Assembly (NCBI RefSeq): GCF_018137965.1
Contig: NZ_CP073100.1
Span: 682,001-746,000 of the forward strand
Length of the DNA: 64,000 nt
DNA from: Luteolibacter ambystomatis
Lineage (GTDB): Bacteria > Verrucomicrobiota > Verrucomicrobiia > Verrucomicrobiales > Akkermansiaceae
Direction of reading: 5' to 3'
Under the pieces are notes generated by a model that was not told the origin of the DNA, searched no databases, and saw only the letters and a program-made list of their open reading frames with translations. The translations under genes and the position numbers were made by a program. Within the stretch, counting starts at the first letter, position 1, and the number at the start of each line of letters is the position of its first letter. This document shows, piece after piece, positions 25,659 through 35,500 of this stretch.

Positions 25659-26581
25659 GGGGTCTCGGCGAGAATGGTCCGGGCGGATTCGGCATCCAGC
25701 CCGATCTGGTGCTTCAACTCATCGAGGGAGCCGAATTTCTTCTCCCCGCGGAGATGGGAGATAAACGTGACTTCCAGCGTGCGGTGGTAGAGATCGCCGA
25801 CGAAATCGAAAAGATGGACTTCCAGTGCATGTTGCACGCCATCGACAGTCGGGCGCACGCCGAGATTGGCCACGCCTTCCAGTTTCTCATCTTCAAGGGC
25901 GGCCCGCACCGCCCACACGCCGTCGGGGGGGAGTTGGACGTCACCGGTCGCGACATTGGCGGTAGGGAAGCCGAGCTGGCGACCGAGCTTTCGTCCTTCC
26001 ATGACGTGGCCTTCCACGCTGTAGGTCCGGCCCAGCATGGAAGAGGCGGCGGCCAGATTGCCATCGCGGATGGCCTGGCGGATGCGGGTGCTGCTGATGC
26101 GCTCGCCATCGGCCATGACCGGGGGCACCGCTTCAAGCCGGAAGCCCCGCTCGGCGGAAAAGGTCCGGAGCATCGGCACGTCGCCGCGGCGGGCGTGGCC
26201 GAATTTCCAATCCTCGCCGATCGAGATGGTTTTCACCGGTGCCATGCACAGGCGGTCGATGAACGTCTCCGCCTCCATGCGGGCGAAGGCTTCATCAAAG
26301 TGGATGGCGAAGAGGAGATCGACGCCGAGCTCGGCTAGAAGATGGGCCTTGTGGTCGAGCGTGGCGAGCAGCGCACGCGGAGCCTTTTCCGGCGCAAGGA
26401 CGCGGATGGGATGAGGATCGAAGGTGACGACGCCCGCCTTGCCACCCTCGCGGCGTGCGGCCTCTAGGGCACGCCCGATCACTCCGCGATGGCCGAGGTG
26501 GACGCCATCGAACACGCCCAGAGCCAGATGCAACGGGCCGGTGGCTTCAGCGAGTTCCTCGAATCGGGTGAGACGGAGCAC
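25655..26581 (-). CDS. ribF: Bifunctional riboflavin kinase/FAD synthetase
   Basis: About 308 aa from the GTG at 26581. The N-terminal adenylyltransferase domain has GVFDGVHLGHRGVI and the later ISSTRIRQAI motif. The C-terminal riboflavin kinase domain has GRQLGFPTAN and the NLGVRPT and EVHLFDF segments. It converts riboflavin to FMN and then FAD. A longer frame reaches 26647 but passes through a strong hairpin and would add an unconserved 22-residue head, so the GTG is preferred and gives the usual family length. Gene order nrnA-truB-ribF matches the conserved translation-factor neighbourhood. Confidence 0.95.
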   Translation of the reverse strand: MLRLTRFEELAEATGPLHLALGVFDGVHLGHRGVIGRALEAARREGGKAGVVTFDPHPIRVLAPEKAPRALLATLDHKAHLLAELGVDLLFAIHFDEAFARMEAETFIDRLCMAPVKTISIGEDWKFGHARRGDVPMLRTFSAERGFRLEAVPPVMADGERISSTRIRQAIRDGNLAAASSMLGRTYSVEGHVMEGRKLGRQLGFPTANVATGDVQLPPDGVWAVRAALEDEKLEGVANLGVRPTVDGVQHALEVHLFDFVGDLYHRTLEVTFISHLRGEKKFGSLDELKHQIGLDAESARTILAETP

Positions 26582-26609
26582 GGCGTCAAAGTGGATGGTG
26601 AATCGCGAT

Positions 26610-26656
26610 TGGTAAATCGTGGAAAAGGCCCCTTTTCCACGATTCACGATTTACCA
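26610..26656. repeat. Double hairpin between truB and ribF
   Basis: The left arm AATCGTGGAAAAGG (26615-26628) pairs with CCTTTTCCACGATT (26631-26644), 14 bp. The alternative TGGTAAATCGT (26610-26620) pairs with ACGATTTACCA (26646-26656), 11 bp. The arms overlap, so the two folds compete. It may process or attenuate the truB-ribF message, or be a small dispersed palindrome. Confidence 0.7.
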
Positions 26657-26671
26657 TTTGCGGGCGATTTC

Positions 26672-27406
26672 TCAAGCGCCACGCATCAGCGAGATCTCGG
26701 CGAGGGTGACCATCGCTTTCATGAGATCCTCGCGCGGGCCGTGCTTGAGGGCATCCACGGTCACGGCGCGCTCGAGGGTGAACTTGCCGGAGCGGGTGCG
26801 GCGCAGGGCGCTGAGGTGCGCGCCGCAGCCGAGAAGCCGGCCGATGTCGTGGGCGTAGGTGCGGACGTAGAAGCCCTTCGAGCAGTTCACGGTGAAATCA
26901 ATTTCCGGCAGCTCGGTACGATGAACCTCGTAGCTGGTGACATGGACGGGGCGGGGTTCGCGTTCGATCTCCTGTCCCTTGCGGGCGAGCTTGTAGAGCG
27001 GCACGCCGTCCTTCTTGATCGCCGAGACCATCGGCGGGATTTGTTCGAAGGCGCCGGTGAATTTGCCGAAAGCCGAATCGATCTCGGCGGCGGTGAAAGC
27101 GGACACCGGCTTTTCCTCCAACACCTCGCCCTGCCGATCCTGGGTGGAGGTGGTGGAGCCGAGCGTGAGGGTGCCTTCGTATTCCTTGTCCTCGCTCATG
27201 AGCAGATCCTGGATCTTCGTCGCGCGGCCGATCACCAGCATCAGCAGGCCGGTGGCCATGGGATCGAGGGTGCCGCAGTGGCCGATCTTCTTCGTATTGA
27301 GCGCGCGGCGGGCGATGGCGACAACGTCGTGGGACGTCATGTCCGGGGCCTTGTCGATGAGCAGGACGCCGCTGGGGCCGAGGGGTTCGAATTCGTGTTT
27401 AGGCAT
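26672..27406 (-). CDS. truB: tRNA pseudouridine(55) synthase TruB
   Basis: A 244-aa protein from the ATG at 27406. It has the TruB start GVLLIDKAPDMTSHDVV, the catalytic-Asp motif HCGTLDPMATGLL and the later KGFYVRTYAHDIG and LRRTRSGKF segments. It converts U55 to pseudouridine in the T-loop of tRNAs. It lacks an obvious C-terminal PUA domain, as do many bacterial TruBs of this length. It sits between nrnA and ribF on the minus strand, spaced by 115 bp from nrnA. Confidence 0.96.
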   Translation of the reverse strand: MPKHEFEPLGPSGVLLIDKAPDMTSHDVVAIARRALNTKKIGHCGTLDPMATGLLMLVIGRATKIQDLLMSEDKEYEGTLTLGSTTSTQDRQGEVLEEKPVSAFTAAEIDSAFGKFTGAFEQIPPMVSAIKKDGVPLYKLARKGQEIEREPRPVHVTSYEVHRTELPEIDFTVNCSKGFYVRTYAHDIGRLLGCGAHLSALRRTRSGKFTLERAVTVDALKHGPREDLMKAMVTLAEISLMRGA

Positions 27407-27521
27407 TTGGGAAAGGAGTTGGGGCTTTGGAATTTTCAGCCGCAAAGAGGGGCAAAAATCGCAAGAGGGAAGAATGCAGGGGCACCCGAAACGGATGAAG
27501 GGGCCTTTTGCTCCTGAGAGT

Positions 27522-28514
27522 TCAGGAGCGGGCGCTGGCTTCCACCGCGCGGTGGATTGCGGCGAGAACCTTGGGCTTCGCGTCTTCCAGTGGTCCGGCC
27601 ATGCGGATGCCGGCGGCAAGGGCGTGCCCACCGCCGCCGAACTCGAGCGCGATCTTGCAGACATCGATGGCGCGGTCCTTCGAGCGCATCGAGACGCGGA
27701 TTTTTCCATCCGGCAGTTCCTCGAAGAACACGGCCACCTGCACGCCGCGGATGGCGCGGATGATGTCGATGAGGCCTTCGCTGTCCTCCGGGAAGAGGGC
27801 GAGCTTGCGGCGGGTGTCATCGCGCAGGTCCCAGTGGGCGACGATGCCGTTGTCGGAAAGCTGGAGGGTGTTGAGCAGGGCGCGCATCAGCTCCACGCGG
27901 CGGAACGGATGGCTGTCGTAGGTCAGCTCGTTGATCTTGCCCACGTCCAAGCCGCGGCGGATGAGATCGGCTCCCATCTCGTAGGTCTTCGCGGTGGTGT
28001 TGGGATACTGGAAGGAACCGGTATCGGTGGAGACGGCCACGTAGATGGCGTCCCGCGTTTCATCGGGGAAGGGGAGGTCCAGTGCGGTGATGAGATCGTA
28101 GAGGATCTGACCGGTGGCCGGGCTGGTGGAGTCGATCAGGTTGATGTCCCCGTAGCGCGGGTTGGAAATGTGGTGGTCGATGTTGATCCAGATGTCCGCA
28201 CCGGAGGCGGCATGCAGGGTGGCATCGCCGAGGCGCGGCTTGGTGGCCGTATCCAGCGCGATGGCGACTTCAGCGTCCACCGGATCGGCGGGCGGCACCT
28301 CGATGCGGTGCGAGCCGGGGAGGAAGGTCAGGTTGTCCGGCAGGCCGTCCTCATTGATGAGGCGCACGCGCTTGCCCGCTGCTTCCAAGGCGAACCCGAG
28401 GGCGATCTGGGACCCGATGGCGTCGCCATCCGGACGCACGTGGCTGAGGATGACGAAGGACTCGTGGCGACGGAGGATGTCACCGATTTGTTCGAAAGTG
28501 GCGTTCTCGCTCAT
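27522..28514 (-). CDS. nrnA: DHH-family oligoribonuclease/pAp phosphatase (NrnA)
   Basis: A 330-aa protein from the ATG at 28514. The DHH domain motifs are HVRPDGDAIGS, ALDTAT and INIDHH, and the C-terminal DHHA1 domain has the nucleic-acid loop EFGGGGHALAAGI. NrnA degrades short RNA oligonucleotides and dephosphorylates 3'-phosphoadenosine 5'-phosphate. The start was chosen at MSENATFEQ because further-upstream in-frame codons lie in an inverted repeat. It is the first gene of nrnA-truB-ribF-DUF2752. Confidence 0.93.
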   Translation of the reverse strand: MSENATFEQIGDILRRHESFVILSHVRPDGDAIGSQIALGFALEAAGKRVRLINEDGLPDNLTFLPGSHRIEVPPADPVDAEVAIALDTATKPRLGDATLHAASGADIWINIDHHISNPRYGDINLIDSTSPATGQILYDLITALDLPFPDETRDAIYVAVSTDTGSFQYPNTTAKTYEMGADLIRRGLDVGKINELTYDSHPFRRVELMRALLNTLQLSDNGIVAHWDLRDDTRRKLALFPEDSEGLIDIIRAIRGVQVAVFFEELPDGKIRVSMRSKDRAIDVCKIALEFGGGGHALAAGIRMAGPLEDAKPKVLAAIHRAVEASARS

Positions 28515-28607
28515 GGGATGGAACCGCAGCGCGGGGGGCGGATTCTGCAAACCGCCCTCTCCCGCGCAAGGACGAAAACGGGAGGGGAAAATCCACTCAA
28601 GAGGATG

Positions 28608-28764
28608 GGAACCACGAAAGACACGAAGATTCACGAAAGGGAGGATGCCCGGGAGTGTGTGAGTGAGGGATGACCTGGGAGCGGCAGCATGCGAATGACA
28701 AGCCTTCGCTAGGGACGTTCCGGACGCTCATCCTTTCGTGAATCTTCGTGTTTTTCGTGGTTTC
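28608..28764. repeat. Inverted-repeat element of the CCACGAAAGACACGAA family
   Basis: The left arm 28608-28640 and right arm 28732-28764 are 33-bp near-perfect inverted repeats (two mismatches), about 92 bp apart. The arms begin ACCACGAAAGACACGAAG and end TTCACGAAAGG. No coding sequence is inside, and no target-site duplication is obvious. A second pair is at 30133-30276 and a single arm at 9845. Confidence 0.85.
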
Positions 28765-28843
28765 ATCTCTTCCGGCTGGAAGCTCAGACGACTACAAGAA
28801 TGCCATCGCTTTTCCATTTACCCTAACGGCCGGGCGGGGCAGC

Positions 28844-29374
28844 ATGCGGGGCGTGAGTTCTGATGAAACGACGTTGTGGAAGGGCAGCCCCTCGCAGTGG
28901 CTGAACCTCGGTCCCTTTGTGATCACCGCGCTCCTTGCCGGAGGGGTGGTGGCGGGCGGGATATTCTTCCCACCGGCATGGGCGCTCATGGTGATCCCCA
29001 TCTTGTATGCGGTGTGGCGCTTCCTGCTGGTGAAGAGCCGCCGCTTTGAACTGACCACGGAGCGCCTTCGTGTGACCGAAGGCGTCTTCAACCAGAAGAT
29101 CGACGAGATCGAACTCTACCGCGTGAAGGATATCGCGATGGAACGCCCGCTGTGGATGCGTCTCACTGGTTTGGCCTCCGTGAATCTCCAGACCTCGGAT
29201 CGCTCGCTGCCGTTCCTCACCATCCCGGCGATCGTGAACGGCGTGGAACTGCGTGAGAAACTCCGCAAACAGGTGGAGGTCATCCGCGACAGCAAGCGCG
29301 TGCGCGAACTGGACATGGACGACCATCATGAACCCGGGGACCTCGACCACGCGTTGGATGTCAATTCGCCGTGA
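28844..29374 (+). CDS. PH-domain (bPH2/YdbS-like) membrane protein
   Basis: A 176-aa protein from the ATG at 28844 (a GTG at 28853 is an alternative). Two membrane helices at ~20-60 (FVITALLAGGVVAGGIFF and MVIPILYAVWRFLLV) are followed by a bacterial PH-like domain (FELTTERLRVTEGVFNQKID, then LYRVKDIAMERPLWMRLTG). This is the classical bPH2/YdbS arrangement. Such proteins are membrane-associated and often of unknown function. A CTAAC motif lies about 20 bp upstream. Confidence 0.85.
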   Translation: MRGVSSDETTLWKGSPSQWLNLGPFVITALLAGGVVAGGIFFPPAWALMVIPILYAVWRFLLVKSRRFELTTERLRVTEGVFNQKIDEIELYRVKDIAMERPLWMRLTGLASVNLQTSDRSLPFLTIPAIVNGVELREKLRKQVEVIRDSKRVRELDMDDHHEPGDLDHALDVNSP

Positions 29375-29408
29375 GAGAGTGCGGCTGAGAGCTTCGCATT
29401 CAGAAATG

Positions 29409-29504
29409 TAGGGGGAAGCTCTGCTTTCCCTCTTTGGGGGGGCGGCTGGCCTATCCGTCTCCGCCAACAAAGCTGGCGGAGACGATTCGAAAGCGGAGCT
29501 TTCG
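29409..29504. other. Cluster of hairpins between convergent genes
   Basis: Three stem-loops stand in a row: a GGGGAAGC/GCTTTCCC type at about 29413-29430, a perfect 10-bp GTCTCCGCCA/TGGCGGAGAC at 29457-29483, and TCGAAAGC-GGA-GCTTTCGA near 29487-29505. They separate the PH-protein gene from the ACT-domain gene and may terminate from both sides. Confidence 0.6.
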
Positions 29505-29525
29505 ACTTCGATGGTCTCTTGGCGA

Positions 29526-30032
29526 TTACTTCACCTCCACCGAGAGGTCCGGGCTGAGTTTTTCGATGGCGGTGACGATGGCTTCCACGGCCGCGCCTTC
29601 CGGGAGAGCCACAGTACCGCTGGCGCGGAAGATCGGATGGCCGCTCATGGCCGCGCTTTCGAGGCCGGTTACGAGTTCCTCGACATTGCCACCCGCGCCG
29701 CTGATGGCGGCGGCAAGCTGGCGCACGATGCCGGGGCGATCATTGCCGACCACGTCGATGGAGACGGTCTGACGGGTCGGGGCTTCGGCAGCTTGCTCGC
29801 GGGCGAACTGGATCGAGAGGCCGTCTTTTTCCAAGGTCTTCAGGGCGGCGACAAGGCCTTCGGCCTCGGTCTCCGGGCACTCCACGCGCAGGATGCCGGC
29901 GAACTGGCCCGCCATCCGGGCCATGCGGCTTTCCAGCCAGTTTCCGCCATGATCCGCGACCACCGATGAAAGGGACTGCACGAGACCCGGGCGATCCGGA
30001 CCGAGAACGGTCATCACAAGATTGCTTTTCAT
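29526..30032 (-). CDS. Double ACT-domain regulatory protein (GcvR-like)
   Basis: A 168-aa protein of two ACT domains: residues ~1-80 (LVMTVLGPDRPGLVQSLSSV) and ~90-165 (VSIDVVGNDRPGIVRQLAAA). Two-ACT-only proteins of this size include GcvR, which modulates glycine cleavage regulation by binding amino acids. The domain order and the GPDRPG/GNDRPG turns support the family, though the ligand and partner here are unknown. It is monocistronic, followed by the hairpin cluster. Confidence 0.85.
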   Translation of the reverse strand: MKSNLVMTVLGPDRPGLVQSLSSVVADHGGNWLESRMARMAGQFAGILRVECPETEAEGLVAALKTLEKDGLSIQFAREQAAEAPTRQTVSIDVVGNDRPGIVRQLAAAISGAGGNVEELVTGLESAAMSGHPIFRASGTVALPEGAAVEAIVTAIEKLSPDLSVEVK

Positions 30033-30132
30033 GAAGCCCCATCACACACCCGATCCTAGGCGGATTCACGTTTTTTCCGTCTCGTTGGCGGAAAAATCAC
30101 TGGCCTCGTCACGGAAGGGGCGCGCGGTGGGT

Positions 30133-30276
30133 GAACCACGAAAGACACGAAATTTCACGAAAGGGAGGGTGATGGGATATTCTCCCACAAGAAGGGCTCT
30201 CTTTGGTCAGAGATGCCTTCGCTCGTCCATATCCGGTTGCCCTCTTTATCGTGAAATTTCGTGCGTTTCGTGGTTT
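30133..30276. repeat. Second inverted-repeat element of the CCACGAAAGACACGAA family
   Basis: The left arm 30133-30161 and right arm 30248-30276 are inverted over 29 bases with about three mismatches. They share GAACCACGAAAGACACGAA and TTTCACG with the element at 28608. The spacer (~86 bp) has no coding content. It fills most of the gap between the ACT gene and trpE. Confidence 0.8.
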
Positions 30277-30335
30277 GGAGGCTGTGGCCACTCCGCCCTT
30301 GCGCTGAGGGGCTATCCGGCCATGCTCCGGGCGCA

Positions 30336-31838
30336 GTGAATTCCATTCCGGTCGAGCCATCTTTCGAGTCCTTTGCCCAGTTGGCGGAACAGGGGAACGT
30401 GATCCCCGTTTACACCCAGCTCGCGGCTGATTTCGAAACCCCGCTGTCCGCTTATCTGAAGATTCGCGACAGCCGGCACGCCTTCCTTCTGGAAAGTGCC
30501 GAAAGCACCGACAAGAGCGGACGATGGTCGATCCTCGGCTCGAATCCCCGGCGTGTCTTCGAGGCCCGCGGAAAGGACATCACCGTGCGCCAGGGACTGA
30601 ACGTCCGCAACTTCACCGCGGAGGACGACGTGCTGGCCGCGCTGGAGCGTGAGATGGCCCCGTTCAAACCGGTGCGTCATGGCAACCTGCCTCCGTTCTG
30701 CGGTGGCATGCTCGGCTATCTTTCCTACGATGCGGTCCGCCAGTTCGAGCCCACCATCGGCACCGCGCCGAAGGACGAACTCGGCGTGCCGGACGCGGTT
30801 TTCATGCTGGCGGATACGCTGATCGTGTTCGACCAGCGCCTGCGCCGTCTCCAGATCGTCGCGAACGCTTTCCCGGAGGAACATGCATCCTTGGAAGAAG
30901 CCTACACCGAAGCCCGTGGCCGCATCGCCGCGATAGTGGAGATGCTGAACCGTCCGCTCCACGTCCCAGCCCTCAATGGTCTGGCCGCAGTGGAAGCTCC
31001 GCAGGCGGAAAGCAACACCACCCGTGAGGAATACGAGGGCATGGTGCTGGCGGGGAAGGAGTACATCGCCGCTGGTGACATTTTCCAGTTCGTGCCGAGC
31101 CAGCGTTTCCAGACACCGTTCCATCGCTCGCCGGTGGATCTTTATCGCGCGCTGCGCCATGTGAATCCCTCGCCCTACATGTTCATCCTGGAGCTGGGAG
31201 ACTTCGCCCTCGTCGGCAGTTCGCCGGAGGTGCATGTCCGTTCCATTGGAGGTCGCATCGACATCCGCCCGATTGCAGGCACGCGCCGTCGTGGGGCCAC
31301 TCCGGAGGAGGACGATGCACTGGCCGCCGAACTGATGGCGGACCCGAAGGAGCGCGCCGAGCACCTCATGCTCGTCGATCTCGCCCGCAACGATGTCGGC
31401 CGCATCGCGAAGCACGGCAGCGTTCATGTGGATGACTTCATGATCGTGGAGCGCTACAGCCACGTCATGCACATCGTCTCGAACGTGACCGGCCGGCTCG
31501 ATTCCGGTCACAGTGCCTACGATGTGCTCCGCGCCACCTTCCCGGCAGGCACCGTGAGCGGCGCGCCGAAGATCCGCGCGATGCAGATCATCAACGAACT
31601 GGAGAAGAGCAAACGCTGCGCCTATGCGGGCGCCGTAGGCTACTTCGGTTTCGATGGCAGCCACGATGGCTGCATCACCCTGCGGACCTGTCTCCTCAAG
31701 GATGGCATGGCCTACGTGCAGGCCGGTGCCGGTGTCGTCGCCGACTCCGTGCCCGCCTCGGAATACGAGGAAACCGTGAACAAGGCAAAGGCCGTGCTCC
31801 GCGCGGTGGCGCTCGCCCGCACTTTGGAAGAGAACTAA
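30336..31838 (+). CDS. trpE: Anthranilate synthase component I
   Basis: A 500-aa protein from the GTG at 30336, giving the usual family length. The N-terminal part has the regulatory AFLLESAESTDKSGRWS (with the conserved LLES that binds tryptophan). The catalytic core has IAGTRRRGATPEEDD, MLVDLARNDVGRIA, YSHVMHIVSNVTG, FPAGTVSGAPKIRAM and YAGAVGYFGFDG. With TrpG it converts chorismate and glutamine to anthranilate, the first step of tryptophan synthesis. The conserved Trp-binding motif suggests feedback inhibition. It is 12 bp upstream of trpG. Confidence 0.97.
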   Translation: MNSIPVEPSFESFAQLAEQGNVIPVYTQLAADFETPLSAYLKIRDSRHAFLLESAESTDKSGRWSILGSNPRRVFEARGKDITVRQGLNVRNFTAEDDVLAALEREMAPFKPVRHGNLPPFCGGMLGYLSYDAVRQFEPTIGTAPKDELGVPDAVFMLADTLIVFDQRLRRLQIVANAFPEEHASLEEAYTEARGRIAAIVEMLNRPLHVPALNGLAAVEAPQAESNTTREEYEGMVLAGKEYIAAGDIFQFVPSQRFQTPFHRSPVDLYRALRHVNPSPYMFILELGDFALVGSSPEVHVRSIGGRIDIRPIAGTRRRGATPEEDDALAAELMADPKERAEHLMLVDLARNDVGRIAKHGSVHVDDFMIVERYSHVMHIVSNVTGRLDSGHSAYDVLRATFPAGTVSGAPKIRAMQIINELEKSKRCAYAGAVGYFGFDGSHDGCITLRTCLLKDGMAYVQAGAGVVADSVPASEYEETVNKAKAVLRAVALARTLEEN

Positions 31839-31850
31839 CTCACCGCCATC

Positions 31851-32414
31851 ATGCTGCTCATCATCGATAACTACGATTCCTTCACCTACAATCTCGTCCA
31901 GTACTTCGGCGAGCTTGGCGCGGAGATGAAGATCGTGCGCAATGACGCGATGACCGTGGACGAGGTGAAGGCGCTCGCTCCTTCCCGCATCTGCATTTCA
32001 CCCGGTCCTTGCACACCCACCGAGGCGGGCATCTCCTGCGAGCTCATTGCGGCTTTGGGTCAGACAACACCGATCCTTGGCGTGTGCCTTGGCCATCAAT
32101 CGATCGGCCAGGTCTATGGTGGCGATGTGATCCGCGCGCCACGCCTGATGCACGGCAAGACGTCTCCCATCTTCCACAACAACAGCAGTGTCTTCGAAGG
32201 ACTGCCGAGCCCGTTCGAGGCGACACGCTACCACTCCCTCATCGTGAAGAAGGAGACGCTCCCGGATTGCCTGGAGATCACCGCGTGGACCGCCGAGGAC
32301 GAGATCATGGGCCTCCGCCACAAGGAGTTCCCGGTTCATGGCGTCCAGTTCCATCCGGAGTCGATCCTCACCCAGGACGGCAAGAGGATACTGGAGACCT
32401 TCCTGCGGCTTTGA
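31851..32414 (+). CDS. trpG: Anthranilate/aminodeoxychorismate synthase glutamine amidotransferase
   Basis: A 187-aa class I glutamine amidotransferase with [15 protein letters not shown] at the start, the nucleophile Cys in [10 protein letters not shown], and the His-Glu pair in [14 protein letters not shown]. It supplies ammonia to TrpE. The same subunit often serves PabB as well (PabA/TrpG), which cannot be excluded. Immediately downstream of trpE on the same strand. Confidence 0.97.
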   Translation: MLLIIDNYDSFTYNLVQYFGELGAEMKIVRNDAMTVDEVKALAPSRICISPGPCTPTEAGISCELIAALGQTTPILGVCLGHQSIGQVYGGDVIRAPRLMHGKTSPIFHNNSSVFEGLPSPFEATRYHSLIVKKETLPDCLEITAWTAEDEIMGLRHKEFPVHGVQFHPESILTQDGKRILETFLRL

Positions 32415-32530
32415 GCGCGGGTCGGATTGCCGGAGAACGGATTTCAGGTCCGTGCCCCGGTGGGGTGGGCGTGGATTTCCGGGCCGTCCTTTCAGAAAAA
32501 TTTCCGGAATAGGTCAGGAATTTCCGGGGA

Positions 32531-35500
32531 ATGGAATCAGGGATTATGGTCTCTTGGGTTCCAGTCCGGTCGAGGTGTTCCCGTGGCTTCAGCTTGATCA
32601 TCACTTTGATGATGATGGTGCTGCTCGCCACTCTGGCGCTGGGGCTTCTTTCGCTTTCCTCGATCACCCTTCGTGGTTCCACACAGGAAACCGCGCGGAT
32701 GAAGGCCCGGGCCAACGCCCGCTGTGCCCTGATGATGGCCGTCGGGCAGCTTCAGAAAAACCTCGGCCCGGACCAGCGGATCAGCGCTCCGGCCGCCATG
32801 GCAGGAGCCAAGGTTCCGCCTGAGCACGAAAACTGGTGCGGTGTGTGGAAGTCGGATACGACCACCACCTCGTCCTTTCCCGCCGGTCGCGAGGACCGTT
32901 TCATGACGTGGTTGGTTTCCTCTCCTCAGGAAACCTCGCTGGGCCGCGTGGGATCCACCAGTGGTTCGTCCGTGGTTCTGGAGCGTTTGGCGGATGGTCG
33001 TGAAACCCGTGTGCCGCTTGTGAATCTGCCGGAGGGAAAGGCCGCGTGGTGGACCGCCGATGAAGCCCAGAAGGCCAACGTGGATCTCTTCGAGCCGGTG
33101 ATCAGCACGGACAGCGCCCAGATCGCCAGCCGCCATGCGCCGCCCCGTCTGGCACCCGAAGCGATCGAGGCGATGAAGGCGTTTCCCAAGGATGAGGCGA
33201 CCGTGAAGCGCTTGGTCACGCCGGAGGAGATCGAGCTGACGGGCGTTGCCAAGGTTCCGGATTTGAACCGCACCTACACCGTTGGCGCACGTACGGTGCT
33301 CTCGGACGTGCGGAAGGGGGGCTTGAAAAAGGATTTCTCCAGCCTCTTTGAAATGCCGGAGACCGAGATCTCCGGCTATGGACAGTGGACCGGAGCGAAC
33401 TCGATCAACGATGCGCAGGCCTACATATACGGGAACCCGGGGGCCGCGATCGGCGCCCGTTGGAACCACCTTCACGCCTACTACAATCTCTATAAGGACG
33501 TCAGCCTGGTGGCGAACGAGCCGCGCATCCAACTGGCCTCGAAGCCGTTGATCGACTGGCGCCTTGCGGACCAACAGCAGGACTATGGTGACAAGCAGGG
33601 AGGCTTCCGTTATCCGCGCATCTCGCGCATCCTCTATGTGTTTTCCTACTCCGCGGTGCCACCCTCCGGCACCAGCACGGAGTTCACGCTGCGGCTCGGC
33701 GTGGATGTGTACGTTCTGCTGTGGAATCCCTTCGACGTCCGGATCACGTGGCCCGCGAACACCACGTTCCTGAGCAAGTTCAGCGCCGGACTGCCTTTCA
33801 AATTCAACTGGTTCGTGAATGGTGCCCAGCGCGGGGCGGCCACCCGCCTCGGCGATGTCATCGGATCTCCCGGCGGCTTGTTCCTCCAGTCCCAGTTCCA
33901 GATGCCGGGTGAGGCGACATTCAACATGGCACCGGGGGAAACCAGGTTGTTCTCCCTGGCGAAGACCACCAGCACTTTCAACGGCGGCAGCTACCCGGAT
34001 TTCACCCCGGGCCTCTATTACAACGACCTCTTGTTCTATGACAAGGTGCTCGGCCCCGGTGGAAAGGTGACCGGCGGAGCCGCCGACCGGATCTCCGTGG
34101 GCATGGAGCCCTACAATGAGACCGGTGCTTACAACAACAAGGCCCAGTACGTGGATTTCTGGATCTACGACCGTTCGCGCGGCTGGCCCTACTATGAACA
34201 TCGTGGCGAGATCATCGCGGAGGGGAACACCCAGTTCACCCAGAATCTCAAGCCGCTCTCGAAGGACATCCTTCCCTCGGTGACGATGTCGGAGGCTTCG
34301 GCGAAGAAGAAACCCTTCGCCGCGTTCATCATGGAAATGAAGTCGGCGGCGGATTCCACCCTGGCCACGCCTTCGTTCCTCTACAGCGGTGCCGCCCGCC
34401 TGTCATCGCGCCTGAACAACAGCAACGAGGATTTTTCCCTCGATCGCCTGGAGTACAAGCTGGAGAAGATGGAGTCCTTCCAGAGCGACGTGCTCCAATG
34501 CACCCTGCCGGGCGACCCGAACGGCGAGAACCACGGCTACATCGGTTCCGGCCGGTTGCCAATGGACGGACGCACGCACATGACCTCGCTCTCGATTCCG
34601 TCGATGCCGCCGCTTTCGGTTGCCAATCTACGGCACGCCAGCGTGGGCGACGGAGCTTCCTGCCTGCGCGCCACCTTGTGGGCACCACAGAATATTTCCT
34701 GCACACCTTCACCCATCTACACGGACCAGGCGGTGGGGAATTCCTACGCCCACCCGCGCATCTCCGCGAGCGCAACGAGTGGGACCGGTTCCGGGTCCAC
34801 CTTATACGATCACTCGTTTCTCGCGAATGAGGCGCTCTGGGATGGTTGGTTCTTTTCCTCCCTCTCTTCGCGCTCGGCCGATGGCTCCGCGGTTCCGCCG
34901 AGTTCCGCCTGGAACGATTTCATTGTTGGAAAGAAGACGCTTCTCAACCCGCGTTTCAGTCTCTGGCGCGGAACGAACAATGATGACAAACTTCGCAGCG
35001 ATGTCTTCAACGGGGACAAGATCCGTCTTGAGGCCCATCGTTCGATCGCATCCCATCTGCTGCTCAACGGCGGCTTCAATGTCAACTCGACCTCCGTGGA
35101 CGCCTGGACGGCTTTCCTCTCCTCCACACGCTTGCGATCCATCCGCAAGCTGAACCGCACCGGCAATCCCGGAGGAGAACTGGTTCAGGCGAAGGGCACG
35201 TTGTTCTCCCGTGGCGATTTCGTCCTCGATGAGTCGGTGGATGGGAACTCCGGAGACGACAGCCAGTACTCTGGCTTCCGGGATCTCAGCGATTCCCAGG
35301 TCCGCGACCTCGCCACCAAGGTGGTGGACGAGGTGAGGAAGCGCGGTCCGTTCCTGAATGTTTCGGAATTCGTCAACCGACGTCTCGGAGACAACGCGGA
35401 CCTCGCCCTGCGGGGAGTGCTGCAGGCCGCCATCGATGCAACCGATCTGAACGACCGCCTCAAGGCTCTCGGAAGGCCGGGGCTCGGCTCGCCACCCAGC

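Noticed and set aside
32537..34201. 554-codon minus-strand frame opposite Verru_Chthon A
   Set aside because: Shadow of the family-matching plus-strand gene.
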